Assembly (NCBI RefSeq): GCF_015670745.1
Contig: NZ_JADPCH010000010.1
Location: 16,977-80,976 of the forward strand
Origin: Collinsella aerofaciens
Lineage (GTDB): Bacteria > Actinomycetota > Coriobacteriia > Coriobacteriales > Coriobacteriaceae
Direction of reading: 5' to 3'
DNA length: 64,000 bases
Shown here: piece after piece, positions 26,246 through 34,093 of the stretch
Position numbering within the stretch: the stretch's first letter is position 1
Layout of the letters: the number at the start of each line of letters is the position of its first letter
Made by a program: the position numbers and the translations under genes
The notes under the pieces: model-generated
Told to the model about the DNA's origin: nothing
Databases searched by the model: none
What the model saw: the letters and a program-made list of their open reading frames with translations, nothing else

Positions 26246-26698
26246 ATGATGAACGCAACGAATATGGTCCAGGGAAACCTCGCCCTTAAGCTCGAGACGC
26301 CTGCAGAACCCACTTTTACGGTTGTTCAGGGTGGCCGCTCCGGCTTTCAGCCTTTGACCGTAAAGCCTGCTCGCAATCAGCAGGCTGTAGTTGCGCCGGC
26401 CCGCGTTGCCCTGAAGGTTCCGACGATTGTCGCCGTTGCCGTTGCGCTTACGCTCTTTTTTGTCCTCGCTACGTCGGTCTTTAGCGCTCGTCACGCCGCT
26501 TATGCCGAGTCCGTTTCCAACGTTACCTACGAGAACATTCGCGTTCAGCCTGGTGATTCTCTTTGGTCGCTTGCCGAGGAATATCCTATCGAAGGCCTTT
26601 CCACGCAAGAGACTTCCGATATGATCCGTAACGTCAATCATCTGGAGCATGGTTCGCTCGCCGCCGGTGCGCATCTTAAGGTTCCTGCTCGTTCGTAA
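26246..26698 (+). CDS. YneA-like LysM membrane protein, probable SOS division inhibitor
   Basis: The 150-residue protein has a ~55-residue cytoplasmic N terminus, one membrane segment (about residues 57-80) and an outer LysM domain (IRVQPGDSLWSLAEEYPIEG to LKVPARS). In Bacillus and relatives a small membrane LysM protein (YneA) is divergent from lexA and delays division during SOS. Position, size, domain and the LexA box between -35 and -10 all fit that role here. The N-terminal cytoplasmic part is longer than in Bacillus YneA. Division inhibition is inferred from family and context. Confidence 0.82.
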   Translation: MMNATNMVQGNLALKLETPAEPTFTVVQGGRSGFQPLTVKPARNQQAVVAPARVALKVPTIVAVAVALTLFFVLATSVFSARHAAYAESVSNVTYENIRVQPGDSLWSLAEEYPIEGLSTQETSDMIRNVNHLEHGSLAAGAHLKVPARS

Positions 26699-26711
26699 TC
26701 ATTATCGCGCT

Positions 26712-26755
26712 GCGCATGGTACCCTTGTTATCGTTTAAGAGGAGGTACCATGCGC
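26712..26755 (+). promoter_or_regulatory. Hairpin burying the nrdR start codon
   Basis: GCGCATGGTACC (26712-26723) and GGTACCATGCGC (26744-26755) form a perfect 12-bp stem with a 20-base loop. The 3' strand contains the nrdR ATG (26750-26752) and two bases of its AGGAGG ribosome binding site, so the folded RNA should block initiation. It could also be a DNA operator. Confidence 0.7.
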
Positions 26756-27193
26756 TGTCCTAAATGCGGCAAGGCACATACCCGCGTTGTTGATTCCCGT
26801 ATGCAGGAGTCAAATAACACCATCAAGCGCCGTCGCGAATGTTGCTCGTGTAACTACCGCTTTACAACGTTCGAGCGATGCGAAGACCCAATCGAGGTCA
26901 TTAAGTCGGACGGAACCAAGCAGCGGTTCGATCGGAATAAGCTGCTCGTCGGCTTGATGCGCGCCACCATCAAGCGCGATATCGACACTAAGAAGCTCAA
27001 TGAGATTATCGACGACATCGAGGTCGAGCTGCGCTCTCGCACGCTGACGGCCGTCACGTCCCATGAGTTGGGTGACATGGTGCTCAAGCGCTTGGCCAAG
27101 ATCGACAAGGTGGCGTACATCCGCTTTGCCTCGGTCTACCGCGATTTCAAAGACGTCGATGAGTTTCTGCAAGAGCTCGACAAGCTAAGGTGA
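26750..27193 (+). CDS. nrdR: Transcriptional repressor NrdR
   Basis: NrdR represses ribonucleotide reductase genes in response to ATP/dATP. The 147-residue product has the zinc ribbon [15 protein letters not shown]...[13 protein letters not shown] and an ATP-cone domain (residues ~48-138, [15 protein letters not shown]). ATG 26750 follows AGGAGG but lies in a 12-bp hairpin, suggesting translational control. dut follows four bases later, so two genes of nucleotide-pool control are coupled. No nrd genes are in the window. Confidence 0.96.
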   Translation: MRCPKCGKAHTRVVDSRMQESNNTIKRRRECCSCNYRFTTFERCEDPIEVIKSDGTKQRFDRNKLLVGLMRATIKRDIDTKKLNEIIDDIEVELRSRTLTAVTSHELGDMVLKRLAKIDKVAYIRFASVYRDFKDVDEFLQELDKLR

Positions 27194-27197
27194 TTCC

Positions 27198-27641
27198 ATG
27201 TCCAACATTACCGTTAACATAAAGCGTCTCGACCCCACCGTCGTGCTTCCCAAATACGCCCATCCCACCGATGCCGGCTTGGATCTGCGCTCCAACGAGG
27301 ACTGCGTCCTGAAGCCCTTCGAACGCCGTCTGGTCTCTACTGGGCTGGCCATCGCCCTGCCCGATGGCTACGCCGGCTTCGTCCAGCCCCGCAGCGGCTT
27401 GGCCATCAAGCAGGGCCTGTCTATAGTCAATACGCCGGGCCTCATCGACGCCCACTACCGAGGAGAACTCAAGGTTATCCTCATTAACCTGGATCCCTCC
27501 AACAACATCCAAATCAACAAAGGCGACCGCATAGCCCAACTTGTCATCCAAGAAGTCCCCACGGTCAACCTCATAGAAGTAGAAGAACTAGACGAAACCG
27601 ACCGAGGCAACGGAGGCTTCGGCTCCAGCGGCGTCGCTTAA
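27198..27641 (+). CDS. dut: Deoxyuridine 5'-triphosphate nucleotidohydrolase
   Basis: dUTPase hydrolyses dUTP to dUMP, keeping uracil out of DNA. The 147-residue product has the five trimeric dUTPase motifs: [16 protein letters not shown], a motif around [25 protein letters not shown], and the glycine-rich C-terminal motif [10 protein letters not shown]. It follows nrdR by four bases. Codons in the last third are AT-shifted relative to the first part. Palindrome B1 begins 20 bases after the stop. Confidence 0.96.
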   Translation: MSNITVNIKRLDPTVVLPKYAHPTDAGLDLRSNEDCVLKPFERRLVSTGLAIALPDGYAGFVQPRSGLAIKQGLSIVNTPGLIDAHYRGELKVILINLDPSNNIQINKGDRIAQLVIQEVPTVNLIEVEELDETDRGNGGFGSSGVA

Positions 27642-27661
27642 TCATTTTCAAGATGTAGAGT

Positions 27662-27767
27662 TGGCCTCTCACCCGGGGCCCACACATATCATCCCGTGCT
27701 CAAACATTCTCGCTACGCTGCGAAACTGCGCGCGGGACGATATGTGTGGGCCCCGGGTGAGAGGCCA
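27662..27767 (+). repeat. Structured palindromic element, family B copy 1
   Basis: This 106-base element has perfect 29-bp arms (27662-27690 and 27739-27767) and a 48-base core. The core contains TGCTCAAACATTCTCGC, a small TCGC/GCGA stem-loop, and TGCGAAACTGCGCG, closed by TCCCG/CGGGA. Copy 2 lies at 28023-28126 in reverse orientation, with compensatory changes in the closing stem. It lies 3' of dut and could also work as a terminator-like structure, but no T tract is present. Confidence 0.9.
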
Positions 27768-28022
27768 CATACTTGAATATGTATTTCGACTTGCGCGGTG
27801 GGCCTCATCAATATAATTACGACTTGTTTGTTGTTCTGACTCTCTATTAGCTGGACTACATCCTTGTAAATCCTAACCGGGAATGTGTTTTAGGTTCTAG
27901 TTAGTATGCGGCAAAGGGATACCGCCTTTGTCGCATCGGCTTACTGTATTTATATTTTCCTGTTTTACCTTTGCAGGTTCTAATGGAGGGGATACCGAAG
28001 TAGCTGCTAGTAAGTAAACGCA
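27768..28022. other. AT-rich spacer between two family B palindromes
   Basis: These 255 bases show no credible gene, promoter or known RNA. A short hairpin GCGGCAAAGG.../CCTTTGTCGC lies near 27908-27934 (GCGGCAAAGG-GATACCG-CCTTTGTCGC). Base composition is much more AT-rich than flanking genes, as in the family A spacer. Confidence 0.6.
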
Positions 28023-28126
28023 GCCGCTCTGCCGGAGCCGCCCTTATATCGTTCCACGCGCAGTTTCGCAGCGAAGCGAGAATGTTTGAGCATGGAATGA
28101 TATAAGGGCGGCTCCGGCAGAGCGGC
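28023..28126 (-). repeat. Structured palindromic element, family B copy 2
   Basis: This 104-base element has perfect 28-bp arms (28023-28050 and 28099-28126) and a 48-base core (28051-28098) that is the reverse complement of copy 1's core with few changes. The closing stem is TTCCA/TGGAA here and TCCCG/CGGGA in copy 1: two pairs changed on both strands. The loop base A in copy 1 (CGCTACGC) is T here. It ends 10 bases from the stop codon of the convergent glycosyltransferase gene. Confidence 0.9.
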
Positions 28127-28136
28127 GGACATTCGA

Positions 28137-29438
28137 CTAGCGGATATGCGCGGGCTTTCCGCCCCAGTAGAAGCGGCAGAAGGCTCGTTTGCGCTTTTGG
28201 GGCTTGCCTACGAGCTCCATGGTTGCGATGGCGATGTCTTTGGCAGCGTGAGGGCGGCGTAGTACTTCGCCGTTGATGAGTAGGGCTTTGAGTGATTCGG
28301 GATGGTCGTGCAAGTGACGTAGGGTTACGATGAGTTCTCGTGCGGTGGTGACATGCATGCTGGCGCCCATGCCGGTGAGCATCGTGGTGTTGGCCTTTTC
28401 CTGACCGTATGATTTGCCCAGTAGGATCATCGGCAGATGCGCGCACAGGCACTCGGTGACGGTGAGCCCGCCCGATTTGAGGATTGCCAGGTCGCAGCCG
28501 TGCATGAGGGCCGCCATGTCATCTACGTAGTCCAGTACCGTCACGTTGTCGAGCTTCATGGCGTCGAAGAGCGTTTTGAGTCGGTTGGCGTATTCCTTAT
28601 CCTTGCCCGGTAAAAAGACAAAGTGCATGTCCTCAAAGCTGCGTAAGAAGGGGAGCGTGTGGTCCATCGCGGCACGGAAACGCACGTATGGTTGGGGCAA
28701 ACTGGCGCCGGCCATCACCAATACGACGGTTTTGTCTATGGGGAGATTGAACTTGCTGAGCTCATCTTCGCGTTTGTAATCTGAATCGAAACCGGCACGA
28801 ATGGGAATGCCCGTTATGCGGATCTTTGACTCGGGAACCTTGCGCGGGCGCAGCGTTTCGGCCATAAACTCGTTGGCTACGCAGAATAGGTCGGTGTCCT
28901 TGTGGGGCCAAAAGCCTTCAACTTCATAGTCTGTTGGTACGCAGATGACCGGGTAATCGATACCCGTGATGACGCGGGCGCCCACAGCGACGTTGGCCGC
29001 CGTAATGTGTGTTGCGACCACGGCTATGGGCCTGCGGGTCCGGACGTATTCGTTGAAGGCGGGGAACATAATTCGTGACCATGCTGTGCCGCCGCCCCAG
29101 AGTAGATGTCCTGTAAGCGTATATCGCCAGGTCAGGTCGTAAATGGGACGCATGGCGCCGGTAAACGACGCTGCTGTTTTATTACCATCGAACCTAATGC
29201 GTCCAAAATCGAGGATATCTAGGACTTCGATCTCAATATCCTTAGGGATTCCCTTGGTGCCGCGGATAAGGTCAAATGCTTGTGCAATCGCGTTGGCGGC
29301 GGCTTTGTGGCCCGATCCAACCGATGCGTGCACAATGGTTACCAGGGGTTTTTGTGCAGGTGAAACGGTCATTTGCTCCGGTTGGGGAGTGGCTTGCATG
29401 GGCAGGGGAGCGCTATTGCTCATCTGCGTTTGATCCAT
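28137..29438 (-). CDS. MGDG synthase/diacylglycerol glucosyltransferase-like GT28 glycosyltransferase
   Basis: The 433-residue protein resembles processive diacylglycerol glycosyltransferases: an N-terminal MGDG-synthase domain with TIVHASVGSGHKAAANAIAQAF, THITAANVAVG and a C-terminal GT28 donor domain (VLVMAGAS; LAILKSGGLTVTECLCAHLPMIL). Such enzymes build membrane glycolipids at the inner face of the membrane. I use ATG 29438, preceded by GGGGAG, not upstream in-frame starts. It is divergent from trxB across 117 bases. Substrate sugar and processivity are unknown. Confidence 0.85.
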   Translation of the reverse strand: MDQTQMSNSAPLPMQATPQPEQMTVSPAQKPLVTIVHASVGSGHKAAANAIAQAFDLIRGTKGIPKDIEIEVLDILDFGRIRFDGNKTAASFTGAMRPIYDLTWRYTLTGHLLWGGGTAWSRIMFPAFNEYVRTRRPIAVVATHITAANVAVGARVITGIDYPVICVPTDYEVEGFWPHKDTDLFCVANEFMAETLRPRKVPESKIRITGIPIRAGFDSDYKREDELSKFNLPIDKTVVLVMAGASLPQPYVRFRAAMDHTLPFLRSFEDMHFVFLPGKDKEYANRLKTLFDAMKLDNVTVLDYVDDMAALMHGCDLAILKSGGLTVTECLCAHLPMILLGKSYGQEKANTTMLTGMGASMHVTTARELIVTLRHLHDHPESLKALLINGEVLRRPHAAKDIAIATMELVGKPQKRKRAFCRFYWGGKPAHIR

Positions 29439-29555
29439 CGATAACTCCCCTTCAGCTTTGTTACGCGATTTATCATTGTAGTGCATGAGTGTCATGTTCA
29501 CGTAAATTTGGGTATGAGCGCAAAGAACGCCAATCTTTCGACAGGAGGTCTCTTC

Positions 29556-30494
29556 ATGACTACCCATCAGCCGATCGATGTTGCGATTATCGGTGGCGGC
29601 CCTGCGGGCTATGCTGCGGCCATTTATGCGGCGCGCTCCAACCTAACGACGACCGTGATTGAACAGGGCATGTCGGGAGGGCAGATCGCCACGACCAATG
29701 AAGTCGAGAACTATCCGGGCATTCCGCTCTTGAGTGGCGCCGAACTCGGTGAGCGTTTTCAGCAGCATGCAGAGGGCCTGGGAGCACAGGTTACATGGAG
29801 CATGGTTACGGGTATCGATTACGATGCCGATGCAGCGCTGTTTACGGTGCATCACGATTTGGGCGATACGTCGGCCTCGAGCGTTATCGCTTGCATGGGT
29901 GCCACGCCGCGATCTGCTGGTTTTGTTGGCGAGGATGCGTATCGCGGTCGCGGCGTTTCGTATTGCGCGACGTGCGACGGCATGTTCTTTCGCGGCAAGC
30001 AGGTTTTTGTCATCGGCGGCGGCAATGCTGCCTGCGAGGAAGCTCTGTTCTTGTCAGAAATCGCCAGCAGCGTGACCATCGTTTTGCGCCGCGATCAGTT
30101 CCGTGCCCCCGATGGTGTGGTTCAAAAAGTTCTTGCAAAAGATAATATTTCAGTTAGGTACCAAACTAGTATTGTCGAGCTCTCGGGCGAAGCCATGCCA
30201 ACGACGATTACCTTTAAGGACAATGCATCCGGGGAAACTCACACCGAGTCATTTGTCCCTGGCTCGTTTGGTATCTTTGTCTTTACCGGAACGCAGCCCC
30301 ATTCCGAGCTCGTTGAGCATCTAGTCGATCTGGCGCCGGACGGCGGTATTGTTACTGATGATTCCATGGCGACCCGCACGCCAGGTCTATTTGCCGCTGG
30401 CGACATCCGTTCCAAGCGTTTACGCCAGGTTGTGACTGCCGTTTCTGATGGAGCCATAGCGGCAACGAGCGTATACGCGTTTCTCCGTAGATAA
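29556..30494 (+). CDS. trxB: Thioredoxin reductase
   Basis: The 312-residue flavoprotein reduces thioredoxin with NADPH. FAD binding is at the N terminus (IIGGGPAGYAAAIYAARSNL), the redox centre is CATC in SYCATCDGMFF near residue 137, an NADPH-binding segment is VIGGGNAACEEALFL, and the C terminus has GLFAAGDIRSKRLRQVVTA. ATG 29556 follows ACAGGAGG; the upstream in-frame region is not used. No thioredoxin gene is nearby. A strong terminator follows. Confidence 0.95.
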   Translation: MTTHQPIDVAIIGGGPAGYAAAIYAARSNLTTTVIEQGMSGGQIATTNEVENYPGIPLLSGAELGERFQQHAEGLGAQVTWSMVTGIDYDADAALFTVHHDLGDTSASSVIACMGATPRSAGFVGEDAYRGRGVSYCATCDGMFFRGKQVFVIGGGNAACEEALFLSEIASSVTIVLRRDQFRAPDGVVQKVLAKDNISVRYQTSIVELSGEAMPTTITFKDNASGETHTESFVPGSFGIFVFTGTQPHSELVEHLVDLAPDGGIVTDDSMATRTPGLFAAGDIRSKRLRQVVTAVSDGAIAATSVYAFLRR

Positions 30495-30535
30495 GTACGA
30501 TAATATATCTTATGTAAGTTTGTTATCTATTAACT

Positions 30536-30577
30536 AAATGGCGGGACGATGCATCAGTGCACTGTCCCGCCATTTTT
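30536..30577 (+). terminator. Rho-independent terminator after trxB
   Basis: AAATGGCGGGAC and GTCCCGCCATTT form a 12-bp stem followed by a T-rich tract. Confidence 0.9.
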
Positions 30578-30583
30578 CTTGCA

Positions 30584-30612
30584 GGCTATATGGTATGCAA
30601 AACTAGATAACC
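30584..30612 (+). promoter_or_regulatory. Probable DUF1836 operator (own gene)
   Basis: GGCTATATGGT-ATGCAAA-ACTAGATAACC is an imperfect palindrome with a 7-base centre. It matches the operator upstream of degV (32257-32287) at 23 of 29 positions including centre length. It lies about 35 bases before the DUF1836 start codon. Confidence 0.65.
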
Positions 30613-30647
30613 TAGAATACAATATAGAAAATGAACGGAGGACCTTT

Positions 30648-31259
30648 ATGAACCACGTTAAACACGTTATTCCGATGTCTGATTCGTCGGTCAGCATTAA
30701 GCCTGAGGATATTCAGCCCACTGTGCTGCCCGATGCATTTATTCAGTCCGATATCGTGCGCAAACTCAATACGTTGAGTCTGCCGCGCTATGACCAGTTG
30801 CCCAATGTGACGCTCTACCGCGACCAGGTTATTGAGTATGTTGCGCTGTGGATGGAGCCGCTGTTCATTTGCGTTGAGCAGCCTATCATTACGCCATCGA
30901 TGATCAATAACTACGTAAAGGTCGGCCTAGTGCCTGCTCCGGTCAAAAAGCAATATGGCCGCGAGCAGATTGCCCGCCTGATCGCTATCTGCATCTTTAA
31001 GCAGGTGCTACCTATTGCTGCTGTGCAGGCACTCTTTAACATTCAGCGTTTGAGCTACGATGCCCCGACGGCCTTTGATTATGTGGTCGATCAGCTCGAG
31101 GCATCGATTCGTGCGGCGTTTTCCGTCGAGCAGACTCCCGTGCCCGATACGGCGCATCAGGTAACGCGTGAGTCGCTGCTTGTGCGTAGCGCGGTATCGT
31201 CCTTCGTTTCGAAGGCTTACTTGATGAGCTATCTCAAGTTCAACGGGTTTAATAGCTAG
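30648..31259 (+). CDS. DUF1836 (MerR-like HTH) regulator
   Basis: The 203-residue protein belongs to the DUF1836 family, predicted DNA-binding proteins with a MerR-like helix-turn-helix (ITPSMINNYVKVGLVPAPVKKQYGREQIARL, about residues 78-112). ATG 30648 follows GGAGGACC. A palindrome upstream of the gene recurs in front of degV, so it probably represses or activates itself and degV. Signals sensed by this family are unknown. A bidirectional terminator separates it from convergent degV. Confidence 0.82.
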   Translation: MNHVKHVIPMSDSSVSIKPEDIQPTVLPDAFIQSDIVRKLNTLSLPRYDQLPNVTLYRDQVIEYVALWMEPLFICVEQPIITPSMINNYVKVGLVPAPVKKQYGREQIARLIAICIFKQVLPIAAVQALFNIQRLSYDAPTAFDYVVDQLEASIRAAFSVEQTPVPDTAHQVTRESLLVRSAVSSFVSKAYLMSYLKFNGFNS

Positions 31260-31271
31260 CCGACGTATAAA

Positions 31272-31318
31272 ACGGGCGGTACAAAGAGCCATCTGTCGCT
31301 TTGTACCGCCCGTATTTT
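31272..31318. terminator. Bidirectional terminator between DUF1836 and degV genes
   Basis: ACGGGCGGTACAAAG (31272-31286) and CTTTGTACCGCCCGT (31299-31313) form a perfect 15-bp stem with TTTTT on the plus-strand side. Confidence 0.9.
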
Positions 31319-31332
31319 TGCTTGATTGGACT

Positions 31333-32199
31333 TTATTTGCCCGAAGCCACGCCCATGCCGTAGCCGATAATGAGCCCATGCATTTCGGCATAGTATGAAT
31401 CTAGCCCGTTACAGGGCATGATGATGGTTTTGGAGCCGGGCCAATGCTCGACTATGCGGTCAGTAAGCGCCTGGGCTCCAGCTTCGTTCTCAACGTGATC
31501 GATGACGACCTCGCCGCCCGTAAAACCCTCGGCTTCCATGGTATCGATGATCTTGTTGAGCATCTTCTTTTCGCCACGCGTGTGCCCGACGAGTTCGATT
31601 TTACCGGCCTCGCTCGCCGTGCCCAAAATGCGGATATTGAGCTTGTTGGCAATAACGCCGGCTGCCTTAGGGATACGTCCGGCTTTGGCGAGGTTTTCGT
31701 AATTGCACAAGCTGAAGAGGATTTTGCTGTTTTGCTCAAGGCTATCGAAGTATGCGCAAGCTTCCTCGAATGAGACATCCGGATTGCTTGCAAGATAGCG
31801 GTCGAACAGCAAGAAAATGAGGTCCATTTTGCCGCCAGCTGCGCGTGAATTGACTAGATGAATCTGTCGGTCGGGCTCCTCGGCAAGAACCATATCGCGA
31901 GCCGTGGCTGCCGCGTTGTAGCTGCCCGACACGCCCTCAGAGATCGGCATGCAGATGGTCTTGTCTGCCAATTTGAAGAGCTTGGCCCACTCCCCTACGC
32001 TGGGACAAGCGCTCGAAGAAGCGTTCGTCTCCGCCTGAACAGCGCAGTTGAGCTCTTGAACATCGAGCGAAAGGTCATCGACGAATTCACGCTCCCCCAC
32101 TCGAATTTTGAGGGGCGCAAATGCAAAGATGGTATGGGGCGCGGTCGGTTGCCAATCGCGAAGGTTGCAGCTTGAATCGGAGATAAGTGCCCAGCTCAT
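31333..32199 (-). CDS. DegV family fatty acid-binding protein
   Basis: DegV proteins bind fatty acids and present them to the FakA kinase in Gram-positives. The 288-residue product starts SWALISDSSCNLRDW and has the lipid-site motif ISEGVSGSYNAA near residue 95, VVIDHVEN and the C-terminal YGMGVASGK. No fakA is in the window. The upstream palindrome is shared with the DUF1836 regulator gene, which lies just beyond its 3' end, suggesting regulation by that protein. Confidence 0.9.
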   Translation of the reverse strand: MSWALISDSSCNLRDWQPTAPHTIFAFAPLKIRVGEREFVDDLSLDVQELNCAVQAETNASSSACPSVGEWAKLFKLADKTICMPISEGVSGSYNAAATARDMVLAEEPDRQIHLVNSRAAGGKMDLIFLLFDRYLASNPDVSFEEACAYFDSLEQNSKILFSLCNYENLAKAGRIPKAAGVIANKLNIRILGTASEAGKIELVGHTRGEKKMLNKIIDTMEAEGFTGGEVVIDHVENEAGAQALTDRIVEHWPGSKTIIMPCNGLDSYYAEMHGLIIGYGMGVASGK

Positions 32200-32256
32200 A
32201 GAGGGTCCTTTCTAATCGTTCCCATTCAATTATAGCCATCTTGCAGACCGATTGGG

Positions 32257-32287
32257 CCGCTATCTAGTATTCAAAACTAGATAGCGG
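32257..32287 (-). promoter_or_regulatory. Probable DUF1836 operator upstream of degV
   Basis: CCGCTATCTAGT-ATTCAAA-ACTAGATAGCGG is a perfect 12-bp palindrome with a 7-base centre, about 58 bases before the degV ATG. No T tract follows on either strand, which argues against a terminator. Confidence 0.65.
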
Positions 32288-32301
32288 ACTGCACGAAAGG
32301 C

Positions 32302-32340
32302 AAAAGAATGGACCCCATGACTCAAAGCCACGAGGTCCAT
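32302..32340 (-). terminator. Terminator after the NlpC/P60 gene
   Basis: On the minus strand ATGGACC pairs with GGTCCAT, followed by TCTTTTG, 24 bases after the stop of the NlpC/P60 gene. Confidence 0.7.
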
Positions 32341-32363
32341 ATCCGTTTGCTTTATCTGAATAC

Positions 32364-33491
32364 TTAGTAGCGCACGAAAATGTAGTTGTTGTTCATGCCG
32401 GCGGCAACGGAGCTGATGATAACACCCGTGTTGTAGTCGGACGCATGAATCATCTGACCACCACCGATGTAAATGCCGGTGTGGTACGAGTTGACTACAA
32501 CGTCACCGGGCTGCGGATCGGACACACGCGTCCAGCCCATAAAGGTGCCCGTGGTGCCCAGGCGGCAATAGCGACCAGTAAGGCAATAGCTTACAAAACC
32601 AGAGCAGTCGAAGCTGTTCGGGCCAATTCCGCCCCAGGAATAGGCGCAACCAAGCTTGCTGTATGCACGCGAGACAACAGAACCGCCATCGACGGACTGG
32701 CTCGGAGCAGAAGGCGTCGGAGCCGGAGCAGGCGTGGAGGGCTGCGGCGTCGGAGCAGGTGCCGGCGTAGGAGCCGGAGTGTTGCCGCCCTGGTTGTTGT
32801 TATTGCTGGTCTGGCCACCGTTGTTGGTGTTCTCGGTCGTACCGGCAGTCTCGTTGCTCACCGTGGCCTTCTCGGCGGTGCTGGCGTTGATGCCGGCCTG
32901 CAGCGCGGCGTTGGCCTCGGCCTCGGAGGCAAGCTCGGCCTGCAGCTGCGAATCCAGGGAGTTTACGACGTTCTGGGCTTCAGCCTGCTGAGCGTTAAGC
33001 TCGTCGACCTTCTTTTGCGTGGCGGCGACGTTCTTTTCCTGCTCGGACTGCTTATTGGTGAGCTGCTGCTTAAGCTCCTTGACCTCTTGAATGGTCTGAG
33101 CTTGCTTATCGGAAACTTTGCCGTAGTAGAACAGACGGTTGAGCATATCGCTCAGGTCATCGACACCCGTCAGAACCTGAAGCAAGCTCAGGCCGCCGGT
33201 CTTATACTCGCCGGCGACATAGGTCGAGAGCTTAGCCTGACCATCGGCGATCTCCTGCTGCTTTTGCGTGATCTCGCCGGCAGTCTGATCGAGCGCCTGT
33301 GTCTGCGTGGCGAGCTCATCGTAAATCTGCTGAGTTTGGGTACCGATCTGCTCGAGCTTCGTACGAGCGCAGGCAAGGTCGGATGCGGTATCGGCGTAGG
33401 CAGGAGCCGCGAGGCCCAAGCCCAAAACACAAGCGAGGGTTGCCGTAGCAGCGCAGCGTGCCATGTTTTTGTGCGTGTTTGCTGTGCGCAT
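32364..33491 (-). CDS. Secreted NlpC/P60 peptidoglycan hydrolase with coiled coil
   Basis: The 375-residue protein has a signal peptide (residues ~1-33, cleavage near AYADT), a coiled-coil region to about residue 200, a Pro/Ala/Thr linker around 235-265 and a C-terminal NlpC/P60 cysteine peptidase domain. Catalytic Cys is in NSFDCSGFVSYCL and His in SYHTGIYIGGG. The family cleaves D-Glu-diaminoacid bonds in stem peptides; the coiled coil resembles cell-separation hydrolases such as PcsB/RipA-type proteins. ATG is preceded by GAAAGGAAG. Confidence 0.92.
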   Translation of the reverse strand: MRTANTHKNMARCAATATLACVLGLGLAAPAYADTASDLACARTKLEQIGTQTQQIYDELATQTQALDQTAGEITQKQQEIADGQAKLSTYVAGEYKTGGLSLLQVLTGVDDLSDMLNRLFYYGKVSDKQAQTIQEVKELKQQLTNKQSEQEKNVAATQKKVDELNAQQAEAQNVVNSLDSQLQAELASEAEANAALQAGINASTAEKATVSNETAGTTENTNNGGQTSNNNNQGGNTPAPTPAPAPTPQPSTPAPAPTPSAPSQSVDGGSVVSRAYSKLGCAYSWGGIGPNSFDCSGFVSYCLTGRYCRLGTTGTFMGWTRVSDPQPGDVVVNSYHTGIYIGGGQMIHASDYNTGVIISSVAAGMNNNYIFVRY

Positions 33492-33523
33492 GTAGCTTCC
33501 TTTCCAGTAACTAAGGGTAACGG

Positions 33524-34054
33524 CTAGTCCACCGTCACCAGGCTAAAGAGCTCCACATCGTCATTAGACGGTGTGAGCTTCTCGCGCGGGTTGAGAAACG
33601 CAAGCTCAAGGATACAACCATAACCGACAAGCTTTGCGCCCATATCTCGCACCAGTTTACCTGTTGCCTCGACGGTTCCGCCCGTCGCGACCAAGTCGTC
33701 CAGAATCAACACGGTATCTTTAGAGCTGATAGCGTCGGCATGGATCTCAATTGAATCGGTGCCGTACTCGAGCTCGTAGCTCTGGCTCACGGTCTCGCGC
33801 GGCAGCTTTCCCGGTTTACGTGCGGGAACAAAGCCGGCGCCAAGGGCTACAGCCACCGGTACGCCAACCATAAAGCCGCGAGCCTCGGGACCCACGACCT
33901 TGGTGATTCCCATGCCGGCAAAGTGCTCGGCGAGGGCATCGGTCATGGCTTTGAGAGCCTCGGGATTGCCAAAGAGCGGCGTGATGTCCTTAAATACGAC
34001 TCCGGGTTCGGGATAGTCGGGAATATCGACGATATGAGATTCGAAGTCATACAT
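33524..34054 (-). CDS. apt: Adenine phosphoribosyltransferase
   Basis: Apt salvages adenine to AMP using PRPP. The 176-residue product has IPDYPEPGVVFKDITPLF at the N terminus, GPEARGFMVGVPVAVALG and the PRPP-binding motif VLILDDLVATGGT. ATG 34054 (MYDFESHIVDI) is preceded by AAAGGT at good spacing; an in-frame start five codons upstream is less likely. It lies 39 bases downstream of the MerR gene on the same strand. Confidence 0.95.
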   Translation of the reverse strand: MYDFESHIVDIPDYPEPGVVFKDITPLFGNPEALKAMTDALAEHFAGMGITKVVGPEARGFMVGVPVAVALGAGFVPARKPGKLPRETVSQSYELEYGTDSIEIHADAISSKDTVLILDDLVATGGTVEATGKLVRDMGAKLVGYGCILELAFLNPREKLTPSNDDVELFSLVTVD

Positions 34055-34093
34055 GGCGTGACCTTTCATGGATTGCCGAAATTTCAGCAGCGG

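Noticed and set aside
27901..28452. 183-codon minus-strand frame across palindrome B2
   Set aside because: It runs through a perfect inverted repeat and into the glycosyltransferase gene out of frame, with no ribosome binding site.
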